A DNA stretch of 64,000 nt from DASYQD01 sp036005845 (GCA_036005845.1 DASYQD010000104.1:12561-76560), one strand, 5' to 3'; counted from the stretch's first letter, positions 43,691 to 52,270 are shown. The notes: generated from the sequence alone by a model not told the origin. Numbers and translations are program-made.

Positions 43691-44332
43691 ATGTGGCCTC
43701 GGAAGCCGACCCCGATCGACCTGCGGCCCGACGACCGCGCCCTCGTGCGCCGCATGCAGGCCGGCGAGGATGCGGCGTTCGAGAAGTTCTTCGGCGACAA
43801 CTTCCAGGGCCTCTTCCGCTTCGCCCTCTCGCGCGTCGACGGTGACCGCGACCTGGCGCGCGACCTCGCGCAGGCCGCCATGTGCAAGGGCATGGAGCGG
43901 CTCGACACCTGGCGCGGGGAGGCGCCGCTGTTCAGCTGGCTGTGCGCCATCTGCCGCTTCGAGCTGACGGCGCACTTCCGCAAGCTGGGGCGCCGGGCGC
44001 GCGAGGTCGAGCTGCCCGAAGAGGGCCTCGTCGCCGGCGGCGCCCTCGAGTCGCTGTCGTTCGAGCTCGGCGATCCGGAGCACCAGCTCCTGCGGCGCGA
44101 GGTCGGCCGGCTGGTGCACGTGGCGATCGACAACCTGCCGCCGCACTACCGGCAGGTGCTGCAGTGGAAGTACGTCGAGGGGCTGGCGGTCAACGAGATC
44201 GCGTCGCGGCTCGCGCTGTCGGCGAAGGCGGCCGAGTCGCTGCTGACGCGGGCGCGCGGAGCGTTCCGCGACGCCTTCGCGAGCTTGACGGCGGCCGGCG
44301 CGGGGCCGGTGCCCGCCGAGGGGAAGCCATGA
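43691..44332 (+). CDS. ECF-type RNA polymerase sigma factor
   Basis: The 213-residue protein has a sigma-2 region (DDRALVRRMQAGEDAAFEKF through WRGEAPLFSWLCAICRFELTAHFRK) and a sigma-4 helix-turn-helix (LPPHYRQVLQWKYVEGLAVNEIASRLALSAKAAESLLTRAR). It overlaps the FecR-like gene by ATGA, so the anti-sigma is coupled. The start at 43691 is the only ATG before the sigma-2 region that follows the conserved promoter. Regulon members are proposed from shared promoter sequence at three loci in this window. Confidence 0.87.
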   Translation: MWPRKPTPIDLRPDDRALVRRMQAGEDAAFEKFFGDNFQGLFRFALSRVDGDRDLARDLAQAAMCKGMERLDTWRGEAPLFSWLCAICRFELTAHFRKLGRRAREVELPEEGLVAGGALESLSFELGDPEHQLLRREVGRLVHVAIDNLPPHYRQVLQWKYVEGLAVNEIASRLALSAKAAESLLTRARGAFRDAFASLTAAGAGPVPAEGKP

Positions 44333-45357
44333 ACGAGCAGCGCGCTCGTGACGTCGAGACCGTCGCCGCGGGCGAGGCGCAGGTCGCGGCGCTGTTGCGG
44401 CTCGCGGGCGCCGCGCCGGCGCTCTCCGAAGAGGAGCTGCTGCCGGCGCGGGCCGCGGCGCGGGCGGTGTGGCAGCGGCAGGTGCGGCAGCGCGCGCGGC
44501 GGCGCCAGGCGTGGGCGGCGGGCGCGCTCGCGGCGAGCCTCGTCGCCGCTGTTTCGGTGGCCTGGTGGGTACGCAAGCCCGCGGTGCCCGCGGCGCCGGT
44601 GACCGTGGCGTCGCTCGAGCTGCGCAGCGGCGACGTGACGGTCGAGCCGGCGCCGGCGATCTCCGCTGCCGCCGGCACCACGCCGCCGTTGCTCGCCGGC
44701 ACCGTGCTCACTTCCGCCGCCGATGGCCGCGCCGCGCTGCGCCTCGCCGGCGGCGTCTCGGTCCGCCTCGACGGCGGCTCGCGCGTGCGGCTGCTCGCAC
44801 CGCGCGCGCTGGCGCTCGAGTCGGGCGCGCTCTACGTCGACTCCGGCGCGCTGCCCGGCGCGCCGCTCGAGGTGGTGACGCCGCTCGGCCGCGTCACCGA
44901 CCTCGGCACGCAGTTCGAGGTGCGGCTCGCGCCCGCCGGCGCGGCGGCTCCGGCGCTGCACCTGCGTGTGCGCGAGGGCGAGGTGCGCGTCGACAGCGGC
45001 GGCGCCACGCATCGCGCCGAAGCCGGCAGCGAGCTGCTGCTCGCCGCCGACGGCACCGTACGCCACGGCGCGCTGGCCGCCGACGACCCCGCTTGGCAGT
45101 GGGCGGCGCGCGCGGCGCCGGCCATCGAGATCGAGGGCCGCACCCTGGCCTCGTTCCTCGACCGCGAGACGCGCGAGCTCGGGCTGCGCTGGCGGCTGGT
45201 CGAGCCACGCCCCGAGCAGGCGCCGAACGACGTGGTGCTGCACGGCTCGGTCGACGGCCTCACGCCGGAGGAGGCGATCGAGGTCGTCCTCACCGGCAGC
45301 GGCCTGCGCGGCGCGCGCGCGCACGGCGAGCTGCTGCTCTCCGCCGCGCCCCGCTGA
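44329..45357 (+). CDS. FecR-like anti-sigma factor with C-terminal STN-type domain
   Basis: The 342-residue protein has an N-terminal cytoplasmic segment, one membrane helix (AAGALAASLVAAVSVAWWV, about residues 62-80), a FecR domain (about 90-240: LRSGDVTVEPA; VVTPLGRVTDLGTQFEVRL; LRVREGEVRVDSGG) and a C-terminal secretin/TonB short N-terminal-like domain (IEIEGRTLASFLDRETRELGLRWRL then LTPEEAIEVVLTGSGL). It is coupled to the sigma gene. In FecIR systems this protein relays an outer-membrane receptor signal; the STN-like tail could pair with the receptor's own STN domain. Confidence 0.82.
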   Translation: MNEQRARDVETVAAGEAQVAALLRLAGAAPALSEEELLPARAAARAVWQRQVRQRARRRQAWAAGALAASLVAAVSVAWWVRKPAVPAAPVTVASLELRSGDVTVEPAPAISAAAGTTPPLLAGTVLTSAADGRAALRLAGGVSVRLDGGSRVRLLAPRALALESGALYVDSGALPGAPLEVVTPLGRVTDLGTQFEVRLAPAGAAAPALHLRVREGEVRVDSGGATHRAEAGSELLLAADGTVRHGALAADDPAWQWAARAAPAIEIEGRTLASFLDRETRELGLRWRLVEPRPEQAPNDVVLHGSVDGLTPEEAIEVVLTGSGLRGARAHGELLLSAAPR

Positions 45358-45371
45358 GAAGCCTTCTCAGC
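45353..45371. terminator. Palindrome spanning the two convergent stop codons of fecR-like and TonB-receptor genes
   Basis: GCTGAGAAG (45353-45361) and CTTCTCAGC (45363-45371) are perfect inverted halves around one base. The TGA of the plus gene (45355-45357) and the TGA of the minus gene (45369-45367) are both inside the arms. It may act as a bidirectional hairpin, though the physical loop must open to a few bases and there is no T tract. Confidence 0.4.
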
Positions 45372-47733
45372 GCGACCAGCGCACGCCGAACGAAGGCAGG
45401 AAGCCGCCCCAGCTCACCGAGTCTGCGAAGACCTCGGGCTCACCGCCGCTGCCGAGCGCGAACCGGAAGCCGTCGTAGCCGCGCACGTTGTGTCTCGCGT
45501 AGACGTTCTGCAAGTCGAGAAAGGCGCCGAGCCGCCCGCCGCGCAGCGGCCACGAGCGGCCGAGCCGCAGGTCGAGCCGGTGGTAGTCGGGCAGCCGCTC
45601 GTCGCGGATCGGTCCGAGGACCGGCTCGACGCGCGCGATGCCGAGCCCGTCGCGCACGACGCGCGCGCCGACGCCGGTCGTCGGCCAGCCGGTGTGGTAG
45701 AGCCACACGGCGCCGAGCGTGAAATCGTGAGGCAGCTGCAGCCGCGCCTGCAGCTCGAGTGCGTGCGTCTCGTCGGTGGCGCGCGGCACCCAGCGGCCGT
45801 CGATGCGGTCCTCCACCGTCGCCAGCGTGTACGCCGCCGACCAGTCGAGGCGCTGCCTCGGCGCAGCGCGGTAGAGCAACTCGAGACCGCGGGCGCGCGC
45901 CAGGTCGGGGTCGAGCCGCACGCGTCCGGGCGCCAGCTCGGGGTAGAGCACGGCGGTGTCGAAGAGGCTCTCGAAGCGCTCGCGCGGCGTGTCTTCCCGT
46001 CGCTCGTAGGCGCCGAGGCGCCAGCTCGCGCCGCCGGCGAGCCGCCGCTCGTAGGAGAGCAGGCTCTGCGTGGCGCGCTGCGACGGCAGCACCGCCGTCT
46101 GGCCGTCCTCCACCTGCACCTCGTACGGGCGCTGGCTCTGGTAATACCAGCCCCAGCCGGCGTGCACGACGGTGGCGGCGTCGGGGCTCCACGCCAGGTG
46201 GAGGCGCGGGCTCACGTGCTGCTCGTCGGTCGGGCCGGTGTGGTCCCAGCGCAGGCCCCCCTCGAGCGTGACGTTGCGTCCGGTGCGCAGGCGGCCGCTG
46301 GCGAAAGCCGACACCTGCTCGAACTCGAAGTCGTCCTTGACGCGCGTGCTGCCGCCGGCGGGCGCGGTGCCCGGCAGCTCGGGGGCCAGCTCGACGCGGT
46401 CGGCGCGGTAGCGGATCGACGAGTCGATCTGCCGCCATTCGGCGCCGCCGTCGAGCGACCAGCGCGCCGTGCTCGGCCCCCAGCGCCAGGTCGACTTGGC
46501 GCCGGCGAAGACGGAGGTGCGGCGGTCGTCGAGGTCGAAGCGCAGCGCGCCCTGCTGCGCCTGATCGGCGAACCGCTTGCGCTCGAGCAGCCCTACCCAC
46601 GCCATCGATTCGGCGAGTCCCTGTGTACCGAGCGCGCCGACGTGGCTCGCCCACAGGTACGAGTTGCTCCAGCGGCTGTGGTAGCTGCCGCCGCCCACCG
46701 ACCCTGGGCGCACCTCGAAGTCGTCGCTCGCCAGCAGCACTCGCAGCTGCAGGTCCTGGCCCGGTCGCAGAGCGTAGTCGGTCTTGGCGAAGACGTCCCA
46801 GTAGCGCGGGTCCTCGTGCCGGCCGCCGGCCTCGAGCGCCAGCCGGTAGTTGCCGCTGCGCGCCGCGGCCAGCCAGCGGCCGCGGTCGCCGGCGAAGGCG
46901 CTCCCCGCCGAGGTGTCGGCGAACAGCGAGCCGACGCCGAAGCTGCCGTGCAGCGAGGTGCCGGGCGTGCGCGTGCGCATGTCGACGACGCCGCCGAGGC
47001 GGTCTCCGTACTCGACCGGCAGCGGGTCGGCGATCAGCTCGACGTGCTCGAGCGAGACGGCGGGCACGATGCCCAGCGCCGCATCGAACTCCTGCAGGTG
47101 ATAGGGCGCCAGCAACTCGAGGCCGTCGAGCACCACCATCACGTCGTCGCGGCGGCCGCCGCGCACGGAGAGCTGCGCCGACGACTCGCTGGTGGCAGCG
47201 CCGGGCAGCAGGCCGACGGCGCGGAAGACGTCGCTGCCCGCGTGCGGCAGATCGCGCTCGGGCGGCGGCAGGGCGAGCACGGCGGCAGCCACCGGCTCGC
47301 CGTGCAGCGACTCGGCGGGCGCGGTGACCTCGATCTCGGCGGCGAGCGGCTGCGGCGCGGCCGGCATCGGCTGCCTCGCCTGCGCGGGAGGTGGCGCCGT
47401 GCGCACGACGATGAGCCGGCCGCGCGGGCCGTGGCTCGCCGCGAGGCCGTGCGGCCGCAGCAGCTCGTCGAGCATCGCGGCGGGCGCGGTCGCGCGCGGC
47501 GCGTCGCGCACCACCATCGTCGGCAGCACGACGGCGGTCGAGAACACCACCGCGACGCCCTGGCGCTGCAGCACCTGCAGCGCAGCGGCGAGCGGCATGC
47601 CGACGAAGCGCTCGCCTGGCGAGGTGCCGTTCGCCTCGGCGGTCGCCGCGGTCGCGATCGCCGGCGTCGCCGCGCCGGCGACGGCGAGCAACGCAACGAC
47701 GGTGAAGAGGAGACGGCGCGCGCGGCGAGGCAT
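45367..47733 (-). CDS. TonB-dependent outer-membrane receptor with N-terminal STN signalling domain
   Basis: The 788-residue receptor has a signal peptide, an STN domain (about residues 35-105, FVGMPLAAALQVLQRQGVAV and HGLAASHGPRGRLIVVR), a plug domain (about 120-235, LSVRGGRRDDVMVVLDGLEL and the TonB-type VEYGDRLGGVVDMRTR) and a beta-barrel of about 550 residues with many aromatic strands. STN receptors signal to FecR-type anti-sigma factors, which fits its position opposite the sigma/FecR pair. The ATG at 47733 is chosen; upstream in-frame ATG 47787 adds a low-quality extension. The ligand is unknown. The two stop codons lie 9 bases apart. Confidence 0.84.
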   Translation of the reverse strand: MPRRARRLLFTVVALLAVAGAATPAIATAATAEANGTSPGERFVGMPLAAALQVLQRQGVAVVFSTAVVLPTMVVRDAPRATAPAAMLDELLRPHGLAASHGPRGRLIVVRTAPPPAQARQPMPAAPQPLAAEIEVTAPAESLHGEPVAAAVLALPPPERDLPHAGSDVFRAVGLLPGAATSESSAQLSVRGGRRDDVMVVLDGLELLAPYHLQEFDAALGIVPAVSLEHVELIADPLPVEYGDRLGGVVDMRTRTPGTSLHGSFGVGSLFADTSAGSAFAGDRGRWLAAARSGNYRLALEAGGRHEDPRYWDVFAKTDYALRPGQDLQLRVLLASDDFEVRPGSVGGGSYHSRWSNSYLWASHVGALGTQGLAESMAWVGLLERKRFADQAQQGALRFDLDDRRTSVFAGAKSTWRWGPSTARWSLDGGAEWRQIDSSIRYRADRVELAPELPGTAPAGGSTRVKDDFEFEQVSAFASGRLRTGRNVTLEGGLRWDHTGPTDEQHVSPRLHLAWSPDAATVVHAGWGWYYQSQRPYEVQVEDGQTAVLPSQRATQSLLSYERRLAGGASWRLGAYERREDTPRERFESLFDTAVLYPELAPGRVRLDPDLARARGLELLYRAAPRQRLDWSAAYTLATVEDRIDGRWVPRATDETHALELQARLQLPHDFTLGAVWLYHTGWPTTGVGARVVRDGLGIARVEPVLGPIRDERLPDYHRLDLRLGRSWPLRGGRLGAFLDLQNVYARHNVRGYDGFRFALGSGGEPEVFADSVSWGGFLPSFGVRWSR

Positions 47734-47765
47734 GGTGGACCGGTCCGCACCAGCATAGCCCTGCG

Positions 47766-47794
47766 CGAAGGATTCGCCGCCGCGCAACCTCTAC
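47766..47794 (+). promoter_or_regulatory. ECF-type promoter B before the BamA-like gene
   Basis: CGAAGGATTCGC, 11 bases, CTCTAC: identical to promoter A at 26 of 29 positions, and with the same offset. The GTG start at 47800 is 5 bases after CTCTAC, so the transcript would begin at or near the start codon. Confidence 0.65.
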
Positions 47795-47799
47795 GCGGC

Positions 47800-49422
47800 G
47801 TGATCGGACCGCTGCTCATAGTGCTGCTTGCCTCCGGCGCCACTCCGGCGCCCCCGAGCTCGCTGCCGCCGCTTCCTCCAGTCGCCCAGCTCGAGCGCGC
47901 CGGCGCCACCATCGGCGAGGTGCGCATCGTCATCGGCAACGTCTTCGACGTCGGCGATCCGCGCGAGCGGCTACCCGGCGCCCGCCTCGTCAACCGCCTC
48001 CACCGCAGCACGCGGCGCGAGGTGATCGCCGAACGGCTCCTCTTCCGCACCGGCGACCGCTTCGACCACCGGCTGCTCGACGAGTCCGCGCGCCTGCTAC
48101 GCACGGACCGCAGCCTGCGCGAGGTCGAGGTGCGGCCGGTGGCGTGGGACGGCGAGCACGTGACCGTCGAGGTCGACGCCAAGGACGCCTGGACCCTGAA
48201 CCTGGCCGCCTCGTACGGGCACGCCGGCGGCGCCAACTCGACCCGGTTCGCGCTCGAAGACCTCAACTTCCTCGGCACCGGCAAGCGCGTGCTGATCGAG
48301 CGGAGCGACGACGTCGACCGTGCGACGACACGGCTGGGCTACACCGACCCGGCTCTCTTCGGCAGCCGCGTCCGCTTCATCGCCGACTACAGCCAGGCGA
48401 GCGACGGCGGCGGCTGGGACTTCTCCGTCGAGCGGCCTTTCTACGAGCTCGACGCGCGCTGGTCGGCGGGCGTCGAGGCCGCGAGCGGGGATCGCATCGA
48501 CTCGCTTTACGTGCTCGGCCACATCGCCGACCGCTTCGCGCATTCGGTGGACCGCTTCGAGCTGCGCGGCGGCACCTCCACCGGGCTCATCGCCGGGCGG
48601 GTGACGCGGTGGAGCGCCGGCTACACCTGGCAGCGCGACCGCTTCGCCCCGGAGGACGCGGCGGGCGGCCTCGCCGCCACGGCGACGCTGCCGCCGGATC
48701 GCACGCTCGCCTATCCCTGGCTCGCCTGGGAGTGGCAGCGCGACGACTTTCTGAAGACGCAGAACCTCGACCAGATGGGGCGCGTCGAAGACCTCCACCT
48801 CGGGCCGCGGCTCTACGCGCGGCTGGGTCTCGCCTCACCCGCCGTCGGCGCCGATCGCACGGCGCTGGTCTTCGACAGCACCGCGGCGACGGCCTTGGCT
48901 CCATCGCGGCGCGGCCTATTGCGCCTGGACGCCGCCGCGAACGGGCGGTGGGAGGAAGGCGGTCTCGCCAACGCGCTGCTCCACGGCGGCGCGCACGCCT
49001 ACTGGCGCGACTTCGGCGACAACGAGCTCTACGCCGCGATCAACGGCGACCTCGCGCACGCGCTCGATCCCGACCACCAGATCACCCTTGGCGGCGACAG
49101 CGGCCTGCGCGGCTATCCGCTGCGCTACCAGACCGGCGACGCGCTGCTGCTGCTCACCGTCGAGCAGCGCGTCTTCACCGGCTGGTACCCGCTGCGCCTC
49201 ACCTGGGTGGGCGCCGCCGCCTTCTACGACCTCGGCCGCGTGTGGGGCGGTCCCAGCGACGCGGCGCGCGGCTGGCTGCAGGACGTGGGGCTCGGCCTGC
49301 GCTTCACGCCGTCGCGCACCTCGCGCGTCGCCGTCATCCACTTCGACCTCGCCATGCCGCTCGGCGCGCCCGCCGACGTCAAGCACCTGCAGTGGCTGGT
49401 GCGCAGCAAGTCGACTTTCTGA
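47800..49422 (+). CDS. BamA/TamA-like outer-membrane protein with one POTRA-like domain
   Basis: The 540-residue protein has a short export-type N-terminus (VIGPLLIVLLASGATPAPPS), a POTRA-like domain (about residues 35-125, EVRIVIGNVFDVGD; FRTGDRFDHRLLDESARLLRTDRSLREVEVRP) and a barrel of about 400 residues with the surface-antigen strand GGDSGLRGYPLRYQTGDALLLLTVEQRV and a terminal Phe (SKSTF). Family members insert or translocate proteins or lipids at the outer membrane. GTG at 47800 immediately follows promoter B. It converges on the sulfatase gene with 6 bases between stop codons. Confidence 0.8.
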   Translation: MIGPLLIVLLASGATPAPPSSLPPLPPVAQLERAGATIGEVRIVIGNVFDVGDPRERLPGARLVNRLHRSTRREVIAERLLFRTGDRFDHRLLDESARLLRTDRSLREVEVRPVAWDGEHVTVEVDAKDAWTLNLAASYGHAGGANSTRFALEDLNFLGTGKRVLIERSDDVDRATTRLGYTDPALFGSRVRFIADYSQASDGGGWDFSVERPFYELDARWSAGVEAASGDRIDSLYVLGHIADRFAHSVDRFELRGGTSTGLIAGRVTRWSAGYTWQRDRFAPEDAAGGLAATATLPPDRTLAYPWLAWEWQRDDFLKTQNLDQMGRVEDLHLGPRLYARLGLASPAVGADRTALVFDSTAATALAPSRRGLLRLDAAANGRWEEGGLANALLHGGAHAYWRDFGDNELYAAINGDLAHALDPDHQITLGGDSGLRGYPLRYQTGDALLLLTVEQRVFTGWYPLRLTWVGAAAFYDLGRVWGGPSDAARGWLQDVGLGLRFTPSRTSRVAVIHFDLAMPLGAPADVKHLQWLVRSKSTF

Positions 49423-49432
49423 GCGCTCTCAG
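49419..49432. terminator. Short palindrome spanning the convergent BamA-like and sulfatase stop codons
   Basis: CTGAG-CGCT-CTCAG (49419-49432) is a perfect 5-4-5 inverted repeat that includes both TGA codons, as at the other convergent pair at 45353-45371. It is a weak hairpin without a T tract. Confidence 0.3.
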
Positions 49433-51459
49433 CCGCCGGCGCCGGTGGCCGCCGGCACAGCCGCGCCGTCGGGCGCGAGGTGCGTCGCCGGCATCACCAG
49501 GCCGCCGTTGCGATAGAGCAGGTCGGCGGCGCTGTAATAGGCGATGGCGTCGTCGACCAGCGCGCGGGCGGCGGGCCCGCTCTCGGGCTGCTCGCACTGC
49601 GCGGCGGCGAGGTCGCAGTCGTAGACGTTTGCCGCGCGCTGCAGTCCGAGCACGGCCATGCGGTTGCCTTCCAGCAGCGCGACGTCGGCGTTGTGCGTCA
49701 TCAGCGCGCGCCCGGCGCTCGCCGGCAGGTGGAGGACGTCGCGGCCGAAGAAGCGCGACTGGTAGTCGAGACCGAGGAGCGCGAGCACCGTCGGCGGCAC
49801 GTCGAGCGAGGAAGCGAGCGTCGCCACCTGCCGCCCCGCCGGCACGCCGGGGCCGATGAGCAGGATCGGCACCTCGTAGCTGGCGAGCGGGATGCGCGCC
49901 GAGCCGTACACCCGCGCGCCGTGGTCGCCCATCAGCACGAAGATGGTGTCGCGATACCAGGGGCGCGTGCTCGCCGCGCGCATGAACGTGCCCAACGCCC
50001 AGTCGGCGTAGCGCACCGCGTTCTCGCGGCCCGACAGCGCCCCATCGCGACGCACGTGGTCCTGCGGGAACTGGAAGGGACGGTGATTGCTGACGCTCAG
50101 CACGAGCGAATAGAACGGCTGCCGGCGCGCCGCCACGCCATCCATCTCGACCAGCGCGCGAGCGAAGATCGCCTCGTCGGCGACGCCCCAGGCGGTGGCG
50201 AAGGTGCCTTTCGGGTAGTCGGCCTGGTCGACGATGCGGTCGATGCCGTTGCGGCTCAGGTAGCCGCCCATGCCGTCGAACAGCGCGCGGCCGCCATAGA
50301 CCCAAAGCGTCTGGTACCCCTGCTCGCGCAGCAGCGCCGGCAGCGTGAAGAGGTCGCGCGACTGCGGCCGCCGGACCAGCGAGATGCCGGGCAGCGGCGG
50401 CACGCTGGCCGTGGTCGCCTCGATGGCGCGGATGGTGCGGTTGCCGGTCGAGTAGGCGTGAGTCAGCAGCGTGCCCTGGCTGGTGAGCGCCTCGAGGTTG
50501 GGAGTGAGCGTTCGCTGCGGCCCGCGGCCATCCGGCACGGCCCGAGGATGCAGCGCGCCGACGAACTCCGAGCCCAGGCTCTCCTCGAGCACGACGACGA
50601 CGTTGTAGTGGTGTGGCGGCCCCGCGTTGTGGACCCGGCGCAGCGAGCTCGACGGCGCGAAGGAACCGGGCTCGTCGACGGGCTCGGCGAGCAGCGCGTG
50701 CAGGCGCTGGAAGACCTCGTCCTTGGGCAGCGTGGCGTAGAGGCCGTCGAAGCTCGCGTAGCTGCCGCGCAGCGCGCCGAAGAAGGTGAAGAGGCCGTTG
50801 CGCGCGACGTCGTCGAGCACGCGGTCGTCGGAGACGTGGCCCCACTCGGGCGACGCGGCCCAGGTGCCGATCACGACCACTGCCAGCACGGCGAGCGCGA
50901 GCAACACGCGGCGCCGGCGCGGCTCGAGCGGCGCACCGGCGGCGGCGCGGCGGAGCGCGAAGAGCGCCAGCGCGGTGGGTACGAGCAGGCCGGCGAGCAC
51001 CCACAAGAGGGGATAGCTCTGCCACACGTTGGTGACCACCTCGGTGGGATAGACGAGATAGTCGACCGCGACGAAGTTGAAGCGGCCGCCCAGCTCGGCG
51101 AAGAAGCACCACTCGACGACGGCGAGGAAGCAGAGGCCGTAGACCGCGAGGGCGAGCCCCGTCCACAACACCGCCTGCTGCGCCCGCCAGCGGAAGACCC
51201 GCGCCGGCACCAGCGCGAGGTAGAGCGCGAGCGGCAGCACCAGCCACGCCGCCACCAGCAGGTCGTGCACCTCACCCATCGCCAGCGCGGCGAGGACGGC
51301 GCGCGGGCCGTCGTGGAATACCTGCCGCTGCTGTACGAGCAGGGCAAGACGCGTGAGCAGGAAGACGACGCCTGCGATCGCCGCGAAGCCGAGGACGAGG
51401 CGCGACGCGACGCCGCGCGCTCGCGCTTCGCCAGCGGCGGCCGGGACAGGACTTTCCAT
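49429..51459 (-). CDS. LTA-synthase/phosphoglycerol transferase-like membrane sulfatase
   Basis: The 676-residue protein has five N-terminal membrane helices (about residues 20-215) and a periplasmic sulfatase-fold domain. Metal and nucleophile motifs are VVVVLEESLGSEFVG, the catalytic Thr in STGNRTIRAIEA near residue 340, FYSLVLSVSNHRPF and LMGDHGARVYG. In Gram-negative bacteria such enzymes (OpgB/MdoB, LtaS relatives) move phosphoglycerol or similar groups onto glycans or lipids. AGGAGG is 5 bases before the ATG at 51459. The ECF-type promoter C sits about 40 bases upstream, tying it to the sigma/FecR locus. Confidence 0.85.
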   Translation of the reverse strand: MESPVPAAAGEARARGVASRLVLGFAAIAGVVFLLTRLALLVQQRQVFHDGPRAVLAALAMGEVHDLLVAAWLVLPLALYLALVPARVFRWRAQQAVLWTGLALAVYGLCFLAVVEWCFFAELGGRFNFVAVDYLVYPTEVVTNVWQSYPLLWVLAGLLVPTALALFALRRAAAGAPLEPRRRRVLLALAVLAVVVIGTWAASPEWGHVSDDRVLDDVARNGLFTFFGALRGSYASFDGLYATLPKDEVFQRLHALLAEPVDEPGSFAPSSSLRRVHNAGPPHHYNVVVVLEESLGSEFVGALHPRAVPDGRGPQRTLTPNLEALTSQGTLLTHAYSTGNRTIRAIEATTASVPPLPGISLVRRPQSRDLFTLPALLREQGYQTLWVYGGRALFDGMGGYLSRNGIDRIVDQADYPKGTFATAWGVADEAIFARALVEMDGVAARRQPFYSLVLSVSNHRPFQFPQDHVRRDGALSGRENAVRYADWALGTFMRAASTRPWYRDTIFVLMGDHGARVYGSARIPLASYEVPILLIGPGVPAGRQVATLASSLDVPPTVLALLGLDYQSRFFGRDVLHLPASAGRALMTHNADVALLEGNRMAVLGLQRAANVYDCDLAAAQCEQPESGPAARALVDDAIAYYSAADLLYRNGGLVMPATHLAPDGAAVPAATGAGG

Positions 51460-51500
51460 GCAGACCTCCTGCGCGCAGGGCCGGGCCCTGCGCGCCGAGT

Positions 51501-51529
51501 CTAGAGGGTCGGACGGAGCGAATCCTTCG
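51501..51529 (-). promoter_or_regulatory. ECF-type promoter C before the sulfatase gene
   Basis: On the minus strand the sequence is CGAAGGATTCGC (51529-51518), 11 bases, CTCTAG (51506-51501). The spacing is identical to promoters A and B. Here the start codon is 41 bases downstream, leaving room for a normal leader with AGGAGG. Confidence 0.65.
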
Positions 51530-51574
51530 GAATGTTGGGAGCCGGAAGTCGGCCTGAGCTGCGTGAGTCAGGTA

Positions 51575-51597
51575 GACTTAGGCTGACCGCCTTAGTC
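51575..51597. promoter_or_regulatory. Operator-like inverted repeat before the Phd antitoxin gene
   Basis: GACTTAGGC (51575-51583) and GCCTTAGTC (51589-51597) are inverted with one mismatch and a 5-base spacer, 16 bases before the ATG. Phd/YefM antitoxins usually bind such repeats to repress their own operon. Confidence 0.5.
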
Positions 51598-51613
51598 CGC
51601 GCGGGAGCGAGCC

Positions 51614-51853
51614 ATGGTGACTGTAAACATCCACGAAGCAAAGACCCAGCTCTCGAAGCTCGTCGACCGGGCCGCCAAGGGCGAACCGTTCGTGATCGCT
51701 AAGGCCGGCAAGCCTCTGGTCAAGGTGGCGGCACTCGATGCGCCGACGGCGCCTCGCCGCCTCGGCTTCCTCGCCGGCCAGATCACCGTACCCGAAGACT
51801 TCGATCGCATGGGTGAGGCCGCGATCGCCGCTCTCTTCGAGATCAACGGTTGA
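51614..51853 (+). CDS. Phd/YefM-type antitoxin
   Basis: The 79-residue product matches the prevent-host-death family: MVTVNIHEAKTQLSKLVDRA at the start, then GEPFVIAKAGKPLVKV and a C-terminal acidic helix (DFDRMGEAAIAALFE). It overlaps the PIN toxin gene as TTGA. The N-terminal part binds DNA and the tail should wrap the toxin. The inverted repeat at 51575-51597 is its probable operator. Confidence 0.87.
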   Translation: MVTVNIHEAKTQLSKLVDRAAKGEPFVIAKAGKPLVKVAALDAPTAPRRLGFLAGQITVPEDFDRMGEAAIAALFEING

Positions 51854-52236
51854 AGCTCCTTCTCGACACGCAACTATTACTCTGGGCAGCCGGGCAGCCC
51901 GAGCGGCTCTCGCGTTCAGCGCGCGACCTCCTCGAGGACGAGGGCAACGAGCTGCTGTTCAGCGCCGCGAGCCTGTGGGAGATCGCCATCAAGAAGACCC
52001 TCGGTCGAAAGGACTTCCAAGTGGAACCGCGCGTGTTGCGTCGCGGGTTGCTCGACAACGGCTACGTCGAGCTGCCGATCACCAGCGAGCACGCGGTGAG
52101 CATCGACACCCTGCCGCCCTTGCACAAGGACCCCTTCGATCGGCTCCTCTTGGCGCAGGCGCTCAGTGAAGGAATCACGCTGCTCACTGCGGATGACCAG
52201 TTGGCCCGCTACACGGGTCCGGTACGAAGGGTCTAG
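51850..52236 (+). CDS. PIN-domain (VapC-like) ribonuclease toxin
   Basis: The 128-residue protein starts with TTG overlapping the antitoxin stop. Acidic PIN residues are visible in LLLDTQLLLWAAG (D6), SLWEIAIKKT (E43), DPFDRLLLAQA (D95 or D98) and LLTADDQLA (D113). This is the HicB-independent Phd/PIN pairing common on chromosomes. RNA cleavage is inferred from the family. Confidence 0.85.
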   Translation: MKLLLDTQLLLWAAGQPERLSRSARDLLEDEGNELLFSAASLWEIAIKKTLGRKDFQVEPRVLRRGLLDNGYVELPITSEHAVSIDTLPPLHKDPFDRLLLAQALSEGITLLTADDQLARYTGPVRRV

Positions 52237-52270
52237 ATCAAGAATCTGCCAGGCGGCTCGGCGCCGGCGA

